Source: JAUILA01 sp964563925 (GTDB taxonomy: Bacteria; Bacteroidota; Bacteroidia; Cytophagales; Cyclobacteriaceae). Taken from it: a DNA stretch of 9,712 nucleotides. The position numbers and the translations under genes are program-made. The notes under the pieces were generated by a model. It had not been told where the DNA came from. It saw only the letters and a program-made list of their open reading frames with translations, and ran no database searches. The stretch is from contig CAZLZD010000092.1 of assembly GCA_964563925.1 (NCBI GenBank), positions 1-9,712 of the forward strand, given 5' to 3'. Every line of letters begins with the position of its first letter. Position 1 is the stretch's first letter. Positions 1 through 6,130 of this stretch are shown one piece after another.

Positions 1-2
1 TG

Positions 3-680
3 GAAAATGCCCTGCAGAACTATATTACTTCACCGGAGTCCACTTCAGGTACCTATAATTACACGAATACCAACTATGCCCTGCTCAGTCGTATCGTGGA
101 AATTGTTGACGGCAAAAAATTTGAACAGAGCATTAAAACAAGGTTCATCAACCCACTTGGATTGGATAACTCCTATTTCGCCACCTATGGTGTAAACAAT
201 AATGATTTCAATGGATTCTGGACCTTTATAAACGGGAGTTCATCCCCCGTGGATGTTTCCGGATATTCCATGAATTCGATTCTTTCACTTGGGGAGGGAG
301 CATTCGGACTTGTAGCTGATCAGCGGGATATGGCTGTTTGGGCCAGGGCACTATACTCAGGCCAGGTACTGAATGCCTCCAGTATGAACCAGCTGTTTTC
401 CTGGGCACCCGGCAGTGAGAAGCTAAGTGGCACGCTTAATAACGTTTATTTCGACGGACGTTACGGAATGGGAGTGATCAGGCTCAGATTTAACGGGCAC
501 ACTATCTACGGACATTCCGGGGGAGGATTAAATTTTTCCGGGGTCTATTACGATCCGGAGAAAGATGTTGCTATCGCCTTCATTTACAATTATGATGAAA
601 GCATGCCGGGTAACAGAAATACCCAATCCGATATTCTGGTAAGTTTACTGCAGGCTACCTACGATTTTAAGAATTTGTAG
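3..680 (+). CDS. Serine beta-lactamase-like hydrolase, 5'-truncated
   Basis: The reading frame is already open at base 3 and runs to a TAG at 678-680, so the start and the N-terminal SxxK nucleophile motif lie outside the window. What remains is about 225 residues. A Tyr-Thr-Asn at bases 60-68, followed by TNYALLSRIVE, matches the YxN catalytic motif of the class C beta-lactamase / D-Ala-D-Ala carboxypeptidase fold. A His-Ser-Gly at 513-521 (HSGGG) matches the third motif (KTG/HxG) of the same family. The tail resembles the usual end of these proteins. By family knowledge it is probably an exported or periplasmic serine hydrolase acting on peptidoglycan-like peptides, esters or beta-lactams; the substrate cannot be read from the sequence. 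A GTG at 96 is only an internal valine codon, not a start. The family call is firm and the substrate unknown. Confidence 0.85.
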   Translation, partial: ENALQNYITSPESTSGTYNYTNTNYALLSRIVEIVDGKKFEQSIKTRFINPLGLDNSYFATYGVNNNDFNGFWTFINGSSSPVDVSGYSMNSILSLGEGAFGLVADQRDMAVWARALYSGQVLNASSMNQLFSWAPGSEKLSGTLNNVYFDGRYGMGVIRLRFNGHTIYGHSGGGLNFSGVYYDPEKDVAIAFIYNYDESMPGNRNTQSDILVSLLQATYDFKNL

Positions 681-709
681 TATATCGGTCGATGCCGGCA
701 GGTAGGATG

Positions 710-732
710 CCGGTCGGGGCTGACCCGGCCGG
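710..732 (+). terminator. Probable intrinsic terminator after the hydrolase
   Basis: A 9-bp GC-rich stem (710-718 with 724-732, one G-U wobble) closes a 5-nt GCTGA loop 30 bp after the hydrolase stop. It is followed by a moderately T-rich tail (TTCTCTTATTT, 733-743). It sits between convergent genes, but on the minus strand no T-tract follows, so it should work mainly for plus-strand transcription. The stretch just before it (691-714) holds two copies of GATGCCGG. Confidence 0.6.
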
Positions 733-742
733 TTCTCTTATT

Positions 743-1183
743 TCAGGCATGCACGACCGCCAGCGATTCGATGTGTTTTTTAAGCTCCATTAAGGTAAGC
801 TGCATGGTGCTTCTGAAAGAGGTAGCGAGAAGCTCGGCCCCAAGGCCGGAAAGACTTTCCTCGATCGTCACACGGGTCCGGCCATGCAAATCCTCAAGGG
901 TACAGTTGAATACGATCTTGAACCACATTGAACGGGCTACCCATCCGAATTCTGACGGTTCCTCGGCGGTGTGCACCAGTGCTCGGAACGTCATTCCTGA
1001 CGAATTCCATTTGAATTCGCGTCCCTTGAGACAGGCTCCCTCCACCAGCGTGCGGGATACGGTCGATTGCCATTCAGGCCATCGCTCTACATCACTGATG
1101 ATCCCGTAAACGAGCGAAACGGGGGCGTCAATCAGTTCAGAACAGCTGTGAAATACGGCAGCATCCTGCTGAACCTCAGTATG
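743..1183 (-). CDS. Small SRPBCC-fold (START/Bet v1-like) protein
   Basis: About 146 residues, cytoplasmic, with no signal peptide or membrane segment. The N-terminal pattern (ELIDAPVSLVYGIISDVERWPEWQ) is the first strand, helix and 'D..RWPEW' turn of SRPBCC / polyketide-cyclase-type proteins, which bind hydrophobic ligands in a deep cavity. The C-terminus (TSFRSTMQLTLMELKKHIES) is the long helix that closes the fold. I chose ATG at 1183 over an in-frame TTG at 1216. The TTG would place translation start inside a long inverted repeat (1196-1241), and the extra 11 residues add nothing to the domain. It is downstream of the peroxiredoxin on the same strand, about 88 bp from its stop, so co-transcription is possible. 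The ligand is unknown. The fold assignment is reasonably sure, the function is not. Confidence 0.75.
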   Translation of the reverse strand, partial: HTEVQQDAAVFHSCSELIDAPVSLVYGIISDVERWPEWQSTVSRTLVEGACLKGREFKWNSSGMTFRALVHTAEEPSEFGWVARSMWFKIVFNCTLEDLHGRTRVTIEESLSGLGAELLATSFRSTMQLTLMELKKHIESLAVVHA

Positions 1184-1195
1184 CATTCGACAAAA

Positions 1196-1241
1196 GGTTT
1201 TTTGATGAATCGACAAAATATGTACAATTCATCAAAAAACC
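1196..1241 (-). repeat. 15-bp perfect inverted repeat at the SRPBCC start
   Basis: Arms 1196-1210 (GGTTTTTTGATGAAT) and 1227-1241 are perfect reverse complements around a 16-nt spacer. Read on the minus strand, the stem is followed by TTTTG and then, 12 bp after the inner arm, the ATG of the SRPBCC gene. It could be an AT-rich terminator or attenuator between the peroxiredoxin and SRPBCC genes, or a two-half-site operator. A partial direct repeat (TCGACAAAA at 1187-1195 and 1210-1218) overlaps it. Confidence 0.6.
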
Positions 1242-1271
1242 AATATTTTCTTTAAATCGTCCTAAATATAT

Positions 1272-1910
1272 CTAGATATTAGGCTGAGGGGTAGTCCGCA
1301 GATAAGATTTGATTTTGGTATATCCCTTCGGAAAATTAGCTGCGATCTCTTCATCCGGCACGGCCGGCACAATGATACAGTCTTCCCCGTTCTTCCAGTT
1401 GGCTGGTGTGGCCACTTTGTAATCGGCTGTAAGCTGTAACGAATCAATCACCCGCAGTAACTCATCAAAATTTCGTCCGGTGGAAGCCGGATAGGTGATC
1501 ATCAGTTTAATGGTCTTATCCGGACCGATCACATATACCGACCTGACCGTGTGGTTGGAATCTGCATTGGGATGGATCATGTCATAGAGGTTTGCCACCT
1601 TCCTGTCCTGATCAGCAATGATCGGGAAATTCACAACAGTATCCTGTGTTTCATTGATATCCCTGACCCATCCCTGGTGTGAATCCAGGTCATCCACCGA
1701 GAGGGCAGCCACCTTTACATTTCGTTTGCGAAATTCATCCATATATTTTGCGACGGTACCCAGCTCTGTGGTACATACAGGGGTATAATCGGCAGGATGG
1801 GAGAACAGGACTCCCCAGCCATCACCCAGCCAGTTATGAAAATTTATCTCACCTTCGGTGGTTTCCGCGGTAAAGTCCGGGGCTTTATCTCCTAATCTTA
1901 AAGTTGCCAT
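1272..1910 (-). CDS. 1-Cys peroxiredoxin (Prx6 family)
   Basis: A 212-residue thiol peroxidase that reduces hydrogen peroxide and organic hydroperoxides in the cytoplasm. The peroxidatic site P39-A-D-Y-T43-P-V-C46-T-T-E fits the PxxxTxxC motif, and the conserved arginine is R123 in HTVRSVY. The Prx6-specific C-terminal arm is present, including the VATPANW motif near residues 166-172. A further cysteine, C178, lies outside the usual 2-Cys resolving position, so the enzyme is best called 1-Cys type; its reductant is not evident. The length is normal for the family (about 210-220). The gene is divergent from the histidine kinase across a 149-bp gap. The ATG at 1910 is the natural start because MATLRLGDKAPDF is the canonical N-terminus. 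No clear Shine-Dalgarno is visible. The TAG stop (1272-1274) lies inside a 12-bp palindrome. Confidence 0.95.
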   Translation of the reverse strand: MATLRLGDKAPDFTAETTEGEINFHNWLGDGWGVLFSHPADYTPVCTTELGTVAKYMDEFRKRNVKVAALSVDDLDSHQGWVRDINETQDTVVNFPIIADQDRKVANLYDMIHPNADSNHTVRSVYVIGPDKTIKLMITYPASTGRNFDELLRVIDSLQLTADYKVATPANWKNGEDCIIVPAVPDEEIAANFPKGYTKIKSYLRTTPQPNI

Positions 1911-1927
1911 AATGTAATAGTCGTTAT

Positions 1928-1938
1928 TGTGTTACACA
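1928..1938. promoter_or_regulatory. Short palindrome upstream of the peroxiredoxin
   Basis: TGTGT-T-ACACA is a perfect 5-1-5 palindrome 17 bp before the peroxiredoxin ATG, in the peroxiredoxin/kinase divergent gap. It could be a repressor site for the peroxiredoxin gene, but it is short enough to arise by chance. I see no well-matched TAnnTTTG box for either gene in this gap. A second 10-bp palindrome, CGGATATCCG, is at 2013-2022. Confidence 0.25.
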
Positions 1939-2059
1939 TACTTACTAAAAGGATAACGATCTGCAGGCCGCCCGGGTTTGGAAATTCCCCTAAAATCGCT
2001 GACTTAATTTACCGGATATCCGAATATTTAATTATATTACAAAACGTAAAGAAATATTG

Positions 2060-4237
2060 ATGAATTGTAAAGCGCTTTTCGTTTTGTTTTTCTTGTGCTG
2101 GTGCCTTAATGCCGGGGCTCAGTCCCTGCAGGAATCTTTCGAAGAGGTGCTGGGTACGTTTCAGGAAAACCAGGCAGATCTGACCCTGGCACTGGTTAGT
2201 GCCGACAGTCTGGAAGCCATTGCCAGGAAGTCTGGCGACCCGATGCTGATGGTTCGGACAGAATATGTGCGCGGCTACATTTACCGGACACACGATCAGT
2301 TTACCGAGGCCCTGAGGCACTACCAGCTTGCGCTCAGGCTGGCCAGGGAAAATTCCTTTCAGGAGCGGGAAGCCATGGCACTGAACGGGCTTGGGATGAC
2401 CTATAATCTCCTGGGGTACTACCCTGAGGCGCTGAGGCATCTATTTCGTAGCCTTGAGTTACGGGAAGCACTGGATCATGACGACAAGTCGTTAAGTGTG
2501 GTGCATAACAATATCGGGGTGGTCTATTACAATATCGGAGATTATACCCGGGCGGAAAAGTACTTCACCTCTTCCTATAAGCGTGATTCCAGTCAGCAGT
2601 TCAAGAAAGTGAATCTGGGGCTGGTAGCCATGGAACGCGGCCATCCCCGGAAGGCACGGCGTTATTTCAGCTCTTTCGAGTCTGTGAATTCTGACACACT
2701 CAACAGTTTGTTCCAGGAATATTTAATTGGACTGGGCCTGTATTACAAGAAGAAGGAACTTTACGATTCTGCCTTGCACTATTTTTCAAGGTCCGTAACT
2801 ATCGGGGCTCTTAAGGAACTGGATTACCAGCAGGCTATGAGCCTGTATAATATGGCTGCGTCCTATTATGACCGGGGCGATGATTTAAAGGCCCTTGAAT
2901 ACGGCCGAAGAAGTAATTATCTGGCCGGGCGTCTTGAAAGCAGTAAGCTTGCACTGCAAAATTCGCTTTTACTGGCGAGGGTATTTTCCCGGCTTCTCAA
3001 CTATGATTCCTCCGCATTCTATTTCCTGCAGCGTGACAGCCTGGAGGATGCGCTCGACCCGGCACGGGTTTACGGAGAAGTGTATGACATGGAAATGGAT
3101 GAAATGGAGGCAGATTACCGCGAAACCATTTATCAGAAAGAGCAGCTGCTTGCCAGTCAGCAAAAGGCGAATATACTCATACTCGTTATTGCCCTGGTTC
3201 TCGCGCTGTCGGGTATCATTGTGTTCAGGAGTAAGCGTATCAAGGACAAAATGTACCGTCGCCTTTCCTATGCACAGGATCAGCTGGTGGAAAGGGAAAA
3301 AATGGCGGTCCTTGGCCGGATCATGGCAGGTGTGGCACACGAACTGAATACTCCGCTGGGCGGACTGCGCGGACTCCTTCATCAGATGTCCCGAAGGCTC
3401 GGTACGGTTTCCGACCACGTACACAATGCAGGTGTGACACCGGACTGCAGGGATTTTTTTGCCGGACTCAAAGCCAGGGAAAGCAACGGCCATGAACGGC
3501 CGGATAATGCCGCGCAGCGAAGGATTCGTCGTTCGCTGGAAAATTCTTACCCCTGGCTGTCTTCGGATTTGCGCGAGTATCTTTCCGAACTTGGAGTGCA
3601 GGATCTGCCGGTGGCGGTGCAGGATTGGTTACGTACCGGGGACGGACAGCGTCATCTCGATTTGTTTTACCAGGTGTACAGGGTAACCAGGAATGCGGGG
3701 TATATGGATCAGGCTGTCCGACGGATGACCACCGTGGTCAATGCCATGCATTCCTACATGCAGCCGGGAGATCCGGCTGTGACCCGCAAACCAGTTGATT
3801 TGCGGGAGAATATGGACATGGTGCTCGTGCTGCTACAGAACTACCTGAAACGCGGGGTTCGGGTTAAAAAGGAATTCCCGGATCAGCCGGTTTACGTGTA
3901 TGGAGACTGTGACCGCCTGGCCCAGGTGTGGACCAACCTGATTATGAACGCATTGCAGGCAATGGATTATTCGGGAGTGCTGACGTTGTCATTAACCTCA
4001 GGTGACGGGAGGGTGTGTGTCTCGGTAAAAGATAACGGGCCGGGTATCAGTCCGGCCGTGGGAAAGCATATTTTTGACGCGTTTTACACCACCAGGCATG
4101 CATCATCCGGAACCGGACTTGGCCTTAGTATCGTTAAGTCGATTGTCGAACAGCATGAAGCATCGATATCGTACCAGTCCGATCCCGGTAAAACTGAATT
4201 CATCGTTACGTTTCCCGCCATGAATGAAGTAAATTAG
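2060..4237 (+). CDS. TPR-containing membrane sensor histidine kinase
   Basis: A 725-residue hybrid of a periplasmic sensor and a cytoplasmic kinase. Residues 1-20 form a signal peptide ending in NAGA. Residues about 50-340 are tandem tetratricopeptide repeats, for example the hairpins around LNGLGMTYNLLGYYPEALRH and NNIGVVYYNIGDYTRAEKYF. A helical linker leads to one membrane span (about 372-389), then a short coiled coil and the DHp helix with phospho-acceptor H427 in AHELNTPLG. The ATPase domain shows the N box (N630), the G1 box (D658, DNGPGIS) and the G2 box (GTGLGLS, 684-690), so it should be active. Unusually, about 90 residues separate the first and second DHp helices (roughly 450-540). 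I chose ATG 2060 over the adjacent TTG 2057. No response regulator is encoded nearby. The class is sure; the signal is unknown. Confidence 0.93.
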   Translation: MNCKALFVLFFLCWCLNAGAQSLQESFEEVLGTFQENQADLTLALVSADSLEAIARKSGDPMLMVRTEYVRGYIYRTHDQFTEALRHYQLALRLARENSFQEREAMALNGLGMTYNLLGYYPEALRHLFRSLELREALDHDDKSLSVVHNNIGVVYYNIGDYTRAEKYFTSSYKRDSSQQFKKVNLGLVAMERGHPRKARRYFSSFESVNSDTLNSLFQEYLIGLGLYYKKKELYDSALHYFSRSVTIGALKELDYQQAMSLYNMAASYYDRGDDLKALEYGRRSNYLAGRLESSKLALQNSLLLARVFSRLLNYDSSAFYFLQRDSLEDALDPARVYGEVYDMEMDEMEADYRETIYQKEQLLASQQKANILILVIALVLALSGIIVFRSKRIKDKMYRRLSYAQDQLVEREKMAVLGRIMAGVAHELNTPLGGLRGLLHQMSRRLGTVSDHVHNAGVTPDCRDFFAGLKARESNGHERPDNAAQRRIRRSLENSYPWLSSDLREYLSELGVQDLPVAVQDWLRTGDGQRHLDLFYQVYRVTRNAGYMDQAVRRMTTVVNAMHSYMQPGDPAVTRKPVDLRENMDMVLVLLQNYLKRGVRVKKEFPDQPVYVYGDCDRLAQVWTNLIMNALQAMDYSGVLTLSLTSGDGRVCVSVKDNGPGISPAVGKHIFDAFYTTRHASSGTGLGLSIVKSIVEQHEASISYQSDPGKTEFIVTFPAMNEVN

Positions 4238-4241
4238 TCCC

Positions 4242-4451
4242 ATGGCTGATTACTCCTACGAGCAAGACCTGCGCCGCCTATTCGTGGTGGCTATCAATGA
4301 CCTTACGGTGATACATACCCTGACGCCGGAAGAAAAAGCGGAATTCCGGCAATTACGCTACCGGTTCAATAAAGATGAAGTGGGAGAAACCACGATGCGA
4401 AAAATCGTGGAGAAATACCTGAACAAAAAATTTATCATCGTGGACAAGTAA
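4242..4451 (+). CDS. Conserved-looking 69-residue protein of unknown function
   Basis: I do not recognise this protein. It starts 4 bp after the kinase stop and is very likely translated from the same mRNA. It is charged and predicted largely helical, with no signal peptide, membrane span or cysteine. The middle, LTPEEKAEFRQLRYRF, looks like an amphipathic helix, and the C-terminus ends in a short hydrophobic strand (KFIIVDK). Codon use resembles its neighbours, which together with the tight spacing supports a real gene. An adaptor or modulator of the kinase is a possible role, inferred only from position. A small internal inverted repeat (4390-4396 with 4404-4410) is probably incidental to the coding sequence. 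Confidence 0.65.
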   Translation: MADYSYEQDLRRLFVVAINDLTVIHTLTPEEKAEFRQLRYRFNKDEVGETTMRKIVEKYLNKKFIIVDK

Positions 4452-4565
4452 TTTTGTACGATGAGTATTGTGTCTGGCCGTGAGGCCTTTTAGTTTGACC
4501 TGACTTACCAAAACGTCAATAAAAATAGATGTTTTGTATAATGTTCAACCTACAAACTTCAAGCT

Positions 4566-4766
4566 ATGGATTATCTTATCTATGCCGAACGACTTAATTA
4601 TTTGTTGCACCAGATTGAGCGCGGGCGTGTGAGCAGTCCGAACGAGATGGCCGCCAAATATGAATGTTCCGAACGCACAATCCGCCGGATGATCAACCAG
4701 CTCCGGGATTCAGGTCATGAAATCCGGTATTGCCGGAGAAGGTTAAAATATTACCTCGATAACTGA
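4566..4766 (+). CDS. Solitary HTH DNA-binding protein (66 residues)
   Basis: A small protein that consists almost only of a winged-helix/HTH_11-type DNA-binding unit as in the DeoR and BirA N-termini. RLNYLLHQIERGR is the first helix, SSPNEMAAKYECSERTIRR the helix-turn-helix with recognition helix ERTIRRMINQLRDSG, and HEIRYCRRRLKYYL the wing. There is no effector or ligand-binding domain, so it either acts as a small regulator sensing nothing itself or works through a partner. It is preceded by a 114-bp gap after the 69-residue gene. That gap holds a weak GGCC stem (4476-4487) and a TATAAT without a good partner hexamer. The next gene begins 38 bp downstream on the same strand. The DNA-binding role is well supported; the target genes are unknown. 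Confidence 0.8.
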   Translation: MDYLIYAERLNYLLHQIERGRVSSPNEMAAKYECSERTIRRMINQLRDSGHEIRYCRRRLKYYLDN

Positions 4767-4782
4767 CGGTATCTGCGTACCT

Positions 4783-4800
4783 TTCAGTCCTGAGACTGAA
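4783..4800 (+). promoter_or_regulatory. Hairpin directly before the propeller-gene start
   Basis: A perfect 7-bp stem (TTCAGTC at 4783-4789, GACTGAA at 4794-4800) with a CTGA tetraloop ends 4 bp before the ATG at 4805. In mRNA it would occupy the ribosome standby/Shine-Dalgarno position and could limit initiation. It is also a possible weak terminator for the HTH gene, although no T-tract follows. Confidence 0.4.
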
Positions 4801-4804
4801 TAAA

Positions 4805-6052
4805 ATGCGTTTATCCATTCTTTTATTAGTATTCTGCATCCCTTCCCTGCTGACAGCACAGCGTTATGCAGAAGTATATCAGTCAGCCATGCAGGCCCGG
4901 GAACAGGGAGACACCACAGGTTTTTTGCGTAAAATGCAGGAGGCGGATTCACTGAGGCCGCTTCACCCCGTAATTTTGTTTCGCCTGGGTACGGCCTATA
5001 TCCTGAATTCAGAATGGGATGCGGGCATGGAGCGGTTGAAGCATTCGCTTATGCTGAATGCGTCAATGCCCGTTCAGGAAGAGCCGGACCTTGCAGTTCT
5101 GCGGGATCAACCAGCTTATCAGTCGTTGCTGGCTTTTCGTGATTCCCTGCTGAAGCCGGTGGTTCACAGTGAGGTGGCGTTTTCCATTCATGAGCGTGAT
5201 CTTCATATTGAAGGAATTGCGTTTGATCCGGTGGACCGTCGCTGGTATGCGGGCAGCGTCCATAAGCGGAAAATCATTACCTGGGATGCATCGGGAGAAG
5301 TGCAGGATTTTACAGGTTCTGCGGAAAACGGGCTGATGTCCGTAATGGGTATGGATGTCGACCCGCAAAGACGGATTCTCTGGGTGACATCGGTCCCGTC
5401 CCGGGAAATGATTGATCATAAGGTGAAAATGCCTGCCTTTATCAGGGCGTATGACCTTACTACCGGAGAAATTATTTCCTCTCACTCTCCCTCCGACACG
5501 CTGGATCACTGGTTTGGTGACTTGCAGGTTTCTTCGGATGGGGATGTGTTTATTACAGATTCCTCTACCAACCGGATCTACCTGATTCGAAACGGGACAA
5601 TCAGCGTATGGCTGGATTTATCGGACACGGTCGGTAATATTCAGGGTATCGCACTGAGAGAGGATGACCTGGTCGTTACTGATTATCTTTCCTCCCTGTT
5701 TATTGTGAATCTTGATGACAGGCAAATAACGGCAGTTTCCAATCCGTATCACGAGCTTATCCTGAAAGGTGCCGATGGAATCTATGCGCATGGAAGCACC
5801 CTCTTACTGACTATAAACGGACAGGTACCGAACCGTTTGATCCGGTTGTACATGGAAGGGGACAGTATCAGCCACTACGAGATACTTGACCGGAATCATC
5901 CTGAGTTCGGTGAGCCGACCCTGGGCACTGTCGTGGGCGATGTTTTCTATTATGTGGGGAACAGTTCGTGGGGTGCTTATGACCAGGATGGCACTATGAA
6001 TGAGTCTGAACTTCCCGTAATCCGCATTCTCAAAGCAGATTTGCGGGAGTAA
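4805..6052 (+). CDS. Secreted protein: TPR-like N-terminus plus six-bladed beta-propeller
   Basis: 415 residues. An 18-19-residue signal peptide (MRLSILLLVFCIPSLLTAQ) exports it to the periplasm or surface. Residues about 20-95 look like one or two TPR-type helical hairpins (ADSLRPLHPVILFRLGTAYI). From about 125 to the end there are repeated strands of the SMP-30/gluconolactonase/TolB-like propeller type: LHIEGIAFDPVDRRWYAGSV, GMDVDPQRRILWVTS, GDLQVSSDGDVFITDSS, and IQGIALREDDLVVTDY. Known relatives are either lactonases or non-catalytic binding modules. I cannot confirm metal ligands, so no enzyme activity is assigned. The start follows the small HTH gene by 38 bp and is preceded by a hairpin. 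There is no recognisable Shine-Dalgarno. The fold is likely; the role is unknown. Confidence 0.8.
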   Translation: MRLSILLLVFCIPSLLTAQRYAEVYQSAMQAREQGDTTGFLRKMQEADSLRPLHPVILFRLGTAYILNSEWDAGMERLKHSLMLNASMPVQEEPDLAVLRDQPAYQSLLAFRDSLLKPVVHSEVAFSIHERDLHIEGIAFDPVDRRWYAGSVHKRKIITWDASGEVQDFTGSAENGLMSVMGMDVDPQRRILWVTSVPSREMIDHKVKMPAFIRAYDLTTGEIISSHSPSDTLDHWFGDLQVSSDGDVFITDSSTNRIYLIRNGTISVWLDLSDTVGNIQGIALREDDLVVTDYLSSLFIVNLDDRQITAVSNPYHELILKGADGIYAHGSTLLLTINGQVPNRLIRLYMEGDSISHYEILDRNHPEFGEPTLGTVVGDVFYYVGNSSWGAYDQDGTMNESELPVIRILKADLRE

Positions 6053-6061
6053 CCGGTTCAG

Positions 6062-6083
6062 CTTTGTAACCCAGGTTACAAAG
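6062..6083. promoter_or_regulatory. 22-bp palindrome with CRP/FNR-type spacing (candidate operator)
   Basis: Arms CTTTGTAACC (6062-6071) and GGTTACAAAG (6074-6083) are perfect reverse complements around CA. The core reads TGTAA-N6-TTACA, also GTA-N8-TAC, the half-site geometry of CRP/FNR-superfamily sites (NtcA uses GTA-N8-TAC). It sits over the expected -33 region of the TAAATTTG promoter box at 6101, a position suited to control of the hydroxylase operon. As RNA it would be a 9-bp hairpin and might instead terminate the upstream gene, but the T-run starts about 10 bp late. Confidence 0.55.
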
Positions 6084-6100
6084 GGGATGGTCATTTTTAG

Positions 6101-6108
6101 TAAATTTG
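6101..6108 (+). promoter_or_regulatory. Candidate -7 promoter box (TAnnTTTG) for the hydroxylase operon
   Basis: TAAATTTG matches the Bacteroidota -7 consensus exactly and lies 22 bp before the hydroxylase ATG, leaving a short leader. No TTG -33 element sits at the usual distance; the palindrome at 6062-6083 occupies that place, which would fit an activator-dependent promoter. A Shine-Dalgarno-like AGGGGAG at 6118-6124, 6 bp before the ATG, is stronger than for any other gene here. Confidence 0.5.
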
Positions 6109-6130
6109 TGAACCTGTAGGGGAGAATCAT

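Noticed and set aside
2969..3493. Long antisense open frame opposite the kinase, and similar frames opposite other genes
   Set aside because: They lack recognisable domains and lie opposite genes with clear family motifs, so they are shadows.
4390..4410. 7-bp inverted repeat (CCACGAT/ATCGTGG)
   Set aside because: Inside the coding sequence of the 69-residue gene and explicable by chance.
4449..4456. TAATTTTG, an exact TAnnTTTG match overlapping the 69-residue gene's stop
   Set aside because: No TTG element lies at 17-23 bp upstream, and several chance matches are expected in a window of this size.
4476..4487. GGCC-GTGA-GGCC stem followed by TTTT as a terminator
   Set aside because: Only 4 bp of pairing; too weak to call.
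4537..4542. TATAAT as a sigma70 -10 box for the HTH gene
   Set aside because: The TTGACC hexamer is 36 bp away and no acceptable -35 lies at 16-18 bp; the pattern is not the Bacteroidota promoter type.
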